Part shown: positions 55,851-64,000 of the stretch, piece after piece
Numbering within the stretch: position 1 is the first letter of the stretch
How the letters are laid out: the number at the start of each line of letters is the position of its first letter
Source of the DNA: Chloranthus sessilifolius
Taxonomy: Eukaryota; Streptophyta; Magnoliopsida; Chloranthales; Chloranthaceae
DNA: 64,000 nt
Direction: 5' to 3'
NCBI GenBank assembly: GCA_021018995.1
Contig: CM037596.1
Coordinates: forward strand, 6,957,501-7,021,500
Notes under the pieces: model-generated
The model's database searches: none
The model's input: only the letters and a program-made list of their open reading frames with translations
Told to the model about the DNA's origin: nothing
Translations under genes and position numbers: made by a program

Positions 55851-57164
55851 AAGTTTTGACGTATGATTGATTAAAACATTCTAGTTTGTTCTTATTACAC
55901 GCTTGGTGGAAATAATTGACGGTTGGACCGGCCAACTTCTTTTCACCGGTCGTTGACAACTTGTGGCAGCCAAAACGTGTTTGAATGGTTTTTTGGTGCC
56001 GTTAGCGATGGTAAGATGCCAAATAGGTTTTTCTGGTATTGGCAAGAACAAACTCTTATCGCCTTCGACAGCCAGTGAATACTAGTGTGCTTGCCTGGTG
56101 ATTTCCTCTGTTTTCTTAACTAGAAATGGCTTGGGCTGATGGAGAGTATTGGGTGTTTTGTAAGGCATCGATTATTATGCTTCCCCTAATAAGACAAAAG
56201 ATATATAAAATTTAATATTATATTCTTGTATGATATCTCCTTTTGAAGCATTATTGTTCACGTCTTTGTCACATTTTGGGATGCGTAAATTGAGATTTTT
56301 TAGGGTTTCCTCATAATGTAGAGATAACATTGTAGCCATTGAATAATGTCAAAATAGACTATTGCAATTTTCAAAGACCCATATTGCACATGACCCGACC
56401 CGATCGATAACCAAACTCAGGTCATGACCTGGTCCGGTCCAGCCCATTGTCCAACCTAGTCCATTCCCGGCCCATGATTCATGACCCGATTCAGCCCGTT
56501 AAACACGACCCGTTTGTCCTTAAGGCCCAATTGTGACCCATATTATTCCTTTTTTTGGAGTCATTTTTGGGCTATCTATAGGTCAGATTTTTGGATATTA
56601 AATATGAATTTTGACTTTCTTGGTATTTTGGATTTATTTTTAGGTCTGTTTTTGAAAATGAGCTCTCTGTTGTGACATTTTTATGACCTGATGTCTTTTT
56701 TATAATTTTTACTCGGATCATTATTGTAAATATGGGTGCCTTTAATTAGGGTTGGGTGTTGGAGGTTGTGCTCTAGCAGCAAGGCTGGTACTTATATAAT
56801 ATTACCCTTTATTATTATTAATTTTTAGCACTTACCCACAACATGAGCTGGCTACTTACATCTCTTAAGTGACTTATTTATTATTATTACTTAACCACTT
56901 TTGTTACCATCTAAAATATTATAAAACCCAAATAGAAAATATGGCTTGGAAGGATTCTTCTGTCTAACGGTGATGATCTTTCAGTGCTATGACTTTCATA
57001 GTGAGGTTTATTTTATCCAAAATCGTGTTACAAATTCAGTGAAAGTGTGTAGTAAACGTTGACATTACAACTTGAAGGATTACTTTTGCCCAACGGAGAT
57101 GAATCACTTAATATTGTGTAATGGTTGTATTTTACTATTTATTACTCTGTGTGTGGGTACTGCT

Positions 57165-57290
57165 AGCGTGTTGTGACTCAACCCAACGGAGGGTCATAAC
57201 GATATAATTAGTATCACAATTAATAATATGGATTGAGGAAGCGACTAGTGTGTTATGACTCGACCCAACGGAGGGTCATAATAATACAAA
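57165..57290 (+). repeat. Direct repeat in the copia leader
   Basis: GTGTTGTGACTCAACCCAACG and GTGTTATGACTCGACCCAACG, each followed by GAGGGTCATAA, lie about 77 bases apart upstream of gag. A GACCCGACC-type quasi-repeat lies further up at 56390-56520. Confidence 0.75.
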
Positions 57291-58041
57291 TTACTTCTCA
57301 ATAAAACCACATTACTTTATTTATTTCTTTATTATATTCCTTGCCAAAAGTGAAACACCTTAAATATAACCTTGTGGAATGGATAGTTACCAAAATTGTA
57401 TGTGGACATAATCAAACCCTTAATTATTGTGCAACATTGAGCCCGTCTTCTATTACTAATATGATTGGTGGAATTGAACTTTTGAGTGACTCGAATTATG
57501 GCAAATGGAAGGAATAAGTTACAATTATTTTAGGTTGTATGGATCTTGACTATGCTATACGATCTGATAAATCCAAGATGCTCACTGTCGATGTCTCAGC
57601 TAAGGATCTGAAAGTGAACAATACGGATTAAGAAAAATGGATAGATTAAATCGTATGAGCCTCATGATCATAAAGAGTTTCATTACTGAAGCAATCCGGA
57701 GAGGTATTTCTGACTCGCATAATACAAAGGAATACGTGCAAGCCATTCAAGAACAATTTTAGAGGACTTCCAAGGCACTTGTCAATAGTCTTATTGTTAA
57801 AATAGGAACCATGAAATATGATAGTCATAGTGGTGTACAAGAGCACATTATGAGAATGAGTAACATAGTGACACAATTGAAGAAAATGAACATGGGCTTT
57901 TATGAGGATTATCTTATTCACTTCATCATAACTTTCCTTCCTGCATAATTTGACCCGTTCAAGATTAATTATAATATATAGAAAGAGAAATGGAAGATAA
58001 ACAAGTTAATCGCTCACTGTGTCCAAGAAGAAGAAAGACTT

Positions 58042-58257
58042 ATGACTAAAAAAACTGAAAGTGCTCATTATACCACACTTGGACCATCGAAAAAAAAATT
58101 TAAGAGAAAGAAAGGACCATATAAAGAAAAGAACGTGAAAGCTTCTCCATCAAAAATCAAACAAGGAGAAGATAGAGGATCTACTTCTAGCATCAAGTGC
58201 CACTTCTGTAAGAAGAAGGGACACATCAAGAAGAATTGTCAAAAATACAGAGATTGA
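58042..58257 (+). pseudogene. Gag C-terminal part with CCHC zinc knuckle (copia)
   Basis: This is a 71-codon open piece of gag. Lys-rich sequence is followed by CHFCKKKGHIKKNC, a perfect C-x2-C-x4-H-x4-C nucleocapsid knuckle. The N-terminal gag frame is broken upstream. Confidence 0.85.
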
Positions 58258-60452
58258 CTAATTAAGAAAGGTAATGATCTAGTCTTTATGTATTTTGAAT
58301 CACTTTATGTTGATGCTTTACACAATATTTGGTGGATAGATTTTGGTGTAACTATTCACATAAGTAATTCAATGCAAGGATTTTAATCCAGCAGGAAGCT
58401 AAGTAAAAGTGAACGAACCATCAAACTCGGAAATAGAGTAGAAGTAGAAGTGGAGGCCATTGGGACTCTCCGTCTTATTTTAAATAGTAATTTTATTTTA
58501 GATTTAGTTGATACTATTTACGTTTCAAGTATCACTAGAAACCTTATCTCAATTTCTAAATTAGATTCATTAGGTTTTAAATTTAAATTTGGACATAATG
58601 TTTTTACTCTATTATTTGATTCTGATATTGTGGATAGTGGCTCACTAGTAGGCAATCTTTATCAATTGAACTTGGATTCATCTTATGTCCAATCTTTAGT
58701 TTCTCTGCATGTGGATGATAAAGTTAGTAAGAAACGAAAATGAGCAGTCGACAGTTTCTCCATTTTATGGCATGAACGTTTAGGCCATATATCTAAGAAT
58801 AAAATGTAGAGGTTAATTAAAGATGATATAATCGATGCGCTCGATTTCTCTGACTTTAATACTTGTGTAGATTGCATTAAAAGAAAACTCACGAAGACTA
58901 ATAAAAAATGAGCTATCAGGAGCACGAGTTTGCTAGAAATAGTTCACACTGATATTTGTGAACCGTTTTTAACTCCTACTATTGGTGGTCAAAAGTATTT
59001 TATTATCTTCACTGATAATTATTCTCATTTTAGTTATATATTTCTCGTCCTTGAGAAATCTGAAGCCCTGGATATGTTTAAGATCTATAAAGCCGAAATT
59101 GAGTTAGCACTCAATTCAAAGATTAAAATTGTGAATCCGATAGAGGCAGAGAGTATTATGGTAGATACTCTGAAACAAATCGCAATCCAAGACCATTCGT
59201 CTTGTATCTATAAGAGTATGACATTGTTTCTCAATATACCATGTTAAGAACACCTGAACAGAATGGTGTAGCTGAGTGACGAAATCGTACGCTTATGGAT
59301 ATGGTGAGAAGCATGTTGTGTAACTTGAAGTTACTTATATTCTTGTGGGGAGAAGCCTTGAAAACAACGGTGCATATTTTGAATCGGGTTCCTAGTAAGG
59401 CTGTTCCCATACCTCCCTATGAACTATGGGTAGGAAGAAAATAGATTTTAGGATATTTACACATTTGGAGCTGTTTAGCTAAAGCAAATGTGTTTAATCC
59501 ACAATTAGGAAAATTAGATCCGAAAACTATAAGTTGTTATTTCATTGATTATCCTAATAGGTCAAAAGGCTACAGATTTTATTGCCCTACTCATAGCACT
59601 AGGTTTATTGAGACAAGATATGTGAAATTCTTTAAAGATTGTGAGAACAATGGGAGAGTTGAGCCAAGGAAAATCACTTTTGAGGAGAATCAAGTTATAA
59701 TTCCTATCATTTTTATCCAAGAAAAGGTGGCACCGATACCAGCTATATAAGAAAGTGTTGATGCACCTGCGACTATGCCTATTAAAACACCCCACATTGA
59801 GGAGACTCTTACTCTCACGGCGACCGCCAATGATCAATCATTCGTAGTTCAGAGAGAGCAAAGAAGTCAGTCATTTCTGATGACTATATCATCTACCTCA
59901 ATGAGAGTATGATTTTGAAAAGGAAACAGATCATTTTTTTTTTAACCAAGCTATGATGAGCGACAAATCAACTCAATGGCTTGAAGCTATGAAGGATGAG
60001 TTGGAGTTAATAAAATATAGCTTAGTTTGGGATCTTTGCGAGTTACCTGAAGGAGTTAAGCCTGTAGGCTGTAAATGAGTATATAAAATCAAGCAAGACT
60101 CTAAAGGTAATGTAGAAAGATACAAGGCTAGGTTAGTCGCTAAAGGGTTAACTCAGAAGGAGGGAATAGACTATAAAGAGATATTTTCTCCTGTCTCTAC
60201 AAAGGAATCTTTCAGGATAGTCATGACATTGATAGCTCATTTTAACTTAGAATTGTATCAAATGGATGCCAAAATTGCTTTTCTGAATGGTGACTTACAT
60301 GAAAATATCTTTATGACAATCTTCAGGTTGAGAGGGAAAGTCATTTAGTTTGTAGACTCAAAAGGTCAATATATTATTTAAAGCAGACATTTCGACAATG
60401 GTACTTAAAATTTTATGAAGTTATTTCAAACTTTAATTTTTAAAAAAATACT

Positions 60453-60932
60453 GTGGATCAATGTATATATCTTAAAATTAGTGGGAGCAAGTTTATTATC
60501 CTTATTTTGTATGTTGATGATATAATACTTGCAAGTAGTAGTTTGAGCATGTTACATGAGACAAAATTTTTTTTATTAAAGAGTTTCGATATGAAAGATC
60601 TTAGTAAAGCTTCCTATGTGATAGGAATTGAGATTCATCGAGATAGATTCCGTAACATATTGAGATTATCTCAAAGAACCTATATTGATAAAGTTTTTAA
60701 AAGGTTTAACATGCATAATTGCTCCGCTACTGTTGCTCCTGTGATTAAGGGTGATAAATTTAGCCTGCCTCAGAATCCCAGGATCAATCTGGAGAGAAAG
60801 CAGATGAAGACAATTCTCTATGCATCGGCAATTGGGAGTCTCATGTATGCACAAGTCTGTATTCGTCTAGACATAGCATATATAGTTGGCATGCTTGGTA
60901 GGTATCAATGTAATCCTGATTTGAATCATTAG
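60453..60932 (+). pseudogene. Reverse transcriptase palm fragment (copia)
   Basis: A 159-codon open piece contains LILYVDDIILAS, the catalytic YVDD box, and DMKDLSKASYVIGIEIHRDR, a copia hallmark following it. Upstream RT (from about 59945) is in another frame. Confidence 0.88.
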
Positions 60933-61920
60933 AAAATAACCAAGAAAGTTTTTCGCTATTTATAAGGGACAAAAGGGCACATGCTCACGTACAAAAGGTC
61001 GAATAATCTTGAAGTTATTGGTTATTCGGATGTCGATTATGCTAAGTGTCAAAACACCTATAGGTCCACATCGGGTTATATATTTATGCTTGCAGGTGGA
61101 CCTGTATCTTGAAGGAGCATTAAACAAATGTTGACTACTTTGTCTACTATGAAAGTAAAATTTGTTACATGTTTTAAGGCAACATGTGAGGCGATATGAT
61201 TGAGAAGTTTTATCTTAGGACTTCGAATTATTGATAATATTTCAAGGCCACTTAGAATCTTATATGACAATTCCGCTGTCATAGTTATCTCCAATAACAA
61301 GACTAGTGGAGGTTTCAAATATTTTGATATCAAATATCTTGTTGTAAGGGAGAAAGTTTATAATCAAATTATATATGTTGAAAGGATCAGTACGACACTC
61401 ATGTTGGCTGACCTTCTCACTAAAGGCTTACCTCCCAAGCTCTTTTCGGAACACGTTGCGCTCATGGGATTAAAGAATAATTTTGATAGCCTTTGAGAGT
61501 GGATGCATAAGAGTGAATATATTTGTTTAATTGATTCAGAAATATGAATTATTTATTTGCTTTTCATATGTAAATAAAATTTGACACCATATACAAATAA
61601 AATTTTGAAACATATGGTGCTAATAGATGATAATAAAGTAGGACCACTAATAGATTGAGTTTATGTGTAATTACCATTCAATTTATAAACTTGCAATCTA
61701 TGTGAAATTATACAAGTTGGAATCCATGTCAGTAATGAATTCTAATACGGTAACTAATGAACGGTCATGTATCGATGACATGATGCATTGACTACATTGA
61801 TTCTGTATTAGTATTCTAACTGGACTGGATTGATTATAAAAACTTTGATTGAGATTGATCAGGACTTGTCATTCAAAGAAAGTTAGCTAACATTTGGTAA
61901 TAGAATTTTATTGACATAGT

Positions 61921-62370
61921 GTGGCCGTCACTATAGTCAACCTGTTGACTGGTGAATGGTATAAGATCAATCTTGTGATGTAATAGTTGTTAATTCGGTG
62001 AATTTGAAGAGAATAAGAAACTAATAATTAATTTTTTTAGTTAGGGTATGATTGTGGTTTCAAATCATAATATAATTAATAATTTAAGTCCTTAATGAGA
62101 AAGAACTCTTTGGCTATAAATATAAGGGATGCTTAGTCCCAACGATTGCTCGACACACTTCAACCATTCTTATTAGCAAAAGCATCCCCATTATGCTCGG
62201 AGGTATTGAGAGCGAGGAGATCATTGAAAATCGACAACCCATCATTCATGACTCACACTCAAGGTGTGGAAATATATTTTAATTTATGGATTGTCGATTT
62301 ATTGTATTGATTGATAATGGGCCTAGATCCTAAGGCATATATTTGGATGGTCGGATTGATAGACCCATCA
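61921..62370 (+). mobile_element. 3' LTR of the copia element, start deleted
   Basis: It aligns with the 5' LTR from its internal GTGGCCG to the end (ACCCATCA). The PPT and the first ~40 LTR bases are missing: internal sequence AGTGTGGCC joins LTR sequence at a GTGGCC that occurs at both places in the intact layout. Confidence 0.88.
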
Positions 62371-62371
62371 A

Positions 62372-62399
62372 TTAGTTGTTCCAAATAATTGGTTTAATG
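62372..62399 (+). repeat. 28-bp host overlap, right copy
   Basis: Partner of 55138-55165. The right copy continues into the next LRR codons (GGCCCTGTTCC...), as expected from the RLP at 33900. Confidence 0.8.
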
Positions 62400-63480
62400 G
62401 CCCTGTTCCATAATGTCTTGGCAGCTTTCAAACCTCGCTTATTTGGATATCTCTAGTAAATTTTTAGAGGGTATAATATCTGAAGCGCACTTTGTAGATG
62501 TCACTAGTTTAGAATATTTAGACATTTCTATCTAACTCCTTGGATTTGAAAGTGAAATCTGATTGGGTTCCTCCCTTTCTACTCCGAGAAATCAAAATGA
62601 GCTCTTGCCAAGTAGGGCCCAAATTTCCTACATGGCTACAAACTCAAACAACGTGTAAATCTAGCTCTGTCCATTGCCAGTATTTTAGGTGATATTCCAA
62701 GTTGGTTTTGGAACATGTCCAGCTATAGTTTGGATCTCTCAAACAACAACATCAGTGGCAAAATTTCACGTATAATTCTTTAAAAAAAAAATAAAAAATA
62801 TTCAGGTATAATGAACTCATCTTTCACTCATTTGGATCTCTCCAACAACGAGATCGTTGGCGAGATTCCAGATTTATGGACTAGTTCTATTAGAGAACTA
62901 TTTCTGAGTTGGAACCATTTGTATGGTCCCCTGCCACAGATGTCTTCTTACATGGAAGCACTAGATCTCTTAAACAACCAAATTTCAGGATTCCTTGATC
63001 TTGTTTGTGATATTATTAGTGTCGGAAATTTGGATCTTCTCGATCTCTCTGGAAATCAGTTCTCAAGAGAAATCCCTAGATGTTGGAATCATTTGACATC
63101 GGTTCCCAACTTGGTTGTTATGGATTTTTCAAACAACAATCTATCTGGAGACCATTCTAGCCAGATTTGTGCATTGCCTGGGCTCAAATCACTGCACTTG
63201 AGTAACAATAATCTCTCCGGAGAAATTCCTCTTTGCTTGAAAATGGGTTCTCTGGAAAAATACCTGCAATGATTGAAGAGAGTACATCAGATCTTAGAAT
63301 TCTCTGCCTACAGTCAAACAAGTTATATGGGTACATACCTCGACAACTATGTCAAACTTACTCAACTTCAAATTCTGGACCTTGCCTCTAACAATCTATC
63401 ACGAACCATACCACAGTGTTTCGGAAAACTTGCTTCGATGGCCATGACACAAAGGAAGATCGAGGATCTGTTGAATCTAC

Positions 63481-64000
63481 CTCACACACTTCCCAAATAC
63501 CTGATTCGTAAATTGGTCAAATTATCGATAAATTTTCATAAATTTCAGATTTTGTTTGAAAATATGCTCCGAACTTTGCCGAACTTTATTTTATTGATTT
63601 TTTTTAACTCTTTAACATTATTAGAACGCATATTAAGGGAAACTTGGAGAGAGAGGCTTTGAAATCATGGGACTCACTTGCATTTTAGAAAGGTATCGGT
63701 ATTTGCAACTGAATATTAAGAGAAACTTTGGATTTACACCCTAAGAGCTGTTGATTGGATTGAATTCAATGATAGAGAAAATGTTTTGTCTCAATCGATC
63801 ATACAATGTATCTTGAGCTCATGCAAAACATATTAGACGGTCAGATTTTGATTTCACATTGAATGAATCTCAAAAGTGACCTGAGAACTATTCTCATGAT
63901 ACGCCCATAATCAGGGTCACTTTGGGGATGTATGCCACGTGGAATTAAGATCTGACCGTCTGCTAGTTGGGCTATGATTGCAGGATTTACTATATGAAAT
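63481..64000. other. Window end; short inverted repeat at 63835-63961
   Basis: RLP similarity fades at about 63480. AGACGGTCAGATTTTGATTTC at 63835 recurs inverted at the right (GAATTAAGATCTGACCGTCT, ending 63961), enclosing about 85 bases. This may be a small foldback element. No target duplication was confirmed. Confidence 0.45.

Larger units (their letters stand above)
55166..62370 (+). mobile_element. Ty1/copia element with both LTRs, degenerate, in RLP pseudogene
   Basis: The order is: a stray piece of 3' internal sequence (55166-55365, matching about 61740-61926) ending in a PPT-like AAGTGGGAGA, 5' LTR (55366-55835), PBS (from 55838), leader, gag remnants (IGGIELLSDSNYGKWKE at about 57455), a CCHC knuckle, protease-like WWIDFGVTIHI (about 58333; usual DSG is DFG), integrase pieces (LLEIVHTDICEPF, FTDNYSHF), RT (YKARLVAKGLTQKEGIDYKE, YVDDIILAS), RNase H (GYSDVDYAKC), a C-terminal LADLLTKGLPPKLF, then the 3' LTR. 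Scattered stops make it inactive. The stray internal piece left of the 5' LTR implies a former tandem arrangement or recombination. Confidence 0.88.
52398..63480 (+). pseudogene. Second RLP (LRR) gene copy, broken into three pieces
   Basis: LRR coding sequence matching the RLP at 31673-35613 survives at 52398-52577, 54922-55165 and 62371-63480. Recognisable residues include LDLSNNQ, LHLSNNQFSGSIPTSL, SDWVPPF-L-L-R...CQVGPKFPTWLQTQ, LDLSNNEIVGEIPDLW, LHLSNNNLSGEIPLCL and LQILDLASNNLS. A solo LTR separates pieces 1 and 2, and a copia element separates pieces 2 and 3. Piece 1 contains an inverted duplication. Piece 3 has several stops and frameshifts and ends before the membrane helix. The N-terminus was not found. 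This copy is clearly non-functional, and with 31673-35613 it shows an RLP cluster. Confidence 0.85.

Overview
This is a 64 kb piece of flowering-plant nuclear DNA. The evidence is a nine-exon nuclear gene for the mitochondrial ATP synthase beta subunit, a receptor-like-protein (RLP) resistance-type locus, AT-rich intergenic DNA, and nested Ty3, Ty1/copia, LINE and MITE debris. I cannot name the species.

Layout. 1-9.9 kb is decayed retrotransposon DNA: minus-strand LTR remnants, one clean solo LTR at 6250-8052 with an ACCAC target duplication, and an orphan first-exon fragment of a gene resembling the GYF-domain EXA1 family. 10.1-22.0 kb holds the only gene that looks intact, mitochondrial ATP synthase beta. 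Its nine exons join into 557 codons. Introns 1 and 8 are 3.8 and 4.5 kb and carry a hAT-type MITE, LINE debris and microsatellites. 24.3-29.9 kb is a tandem duplication of about 1.4 kb whose second copy is split by a solo LTR (25970-28678, TSD GTAGG). 31.7-35.6 kb is an RLP gene broken by five small deletions, three of them inside an internal 147-bp tandem expansion of its leucine-rich repeats. 37.4-49.3 kb is nested elements: a minus-strand LINE, an Athila-like Ty3 element containing a solo LTR, then a 5'-truncated copia. 49.9-64 kb is a second, more decayed RLP copy, split by a solo LTR and a 7.2-kb copia element.

Most interesting observations. (1) Eight separate places carry arrays of short self-complementary motifs. 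Six lie inside recognisable LTRs, one in a putative LTR remnant and one in an intron. Each array has its own palindrome (for example TTGATCGATCAA, CTCGCTCGAGCGAG, AATCGATTAATCGATT, GACCGGTC, AAATTCGAGGGTCGAATTT). Two solo LTRs of one family, alignable on both sides, carry unrelated palindromes at the same position. (2) Four LTRs share a layout: splice-donor-like site, palindromic array, acceptor-like site, then a conserved acidic reading frame with a D-Y-x-P core and an F-F or F-Y end before the stop. Between two of these LTRs most differences in that frame are synonymous. (3) The second RLP pseudogene contains a 40-nt inverted duplication and a junction with copia DNA where the host sequence overlaps itself by 28 bp, which suggests a recombinant between two paralogs.

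Limits: everything is read by eye. Boundaries of decayed elements are approximate, lineages are assigned from hallmark motifs only, and no expression or database evidence was available.
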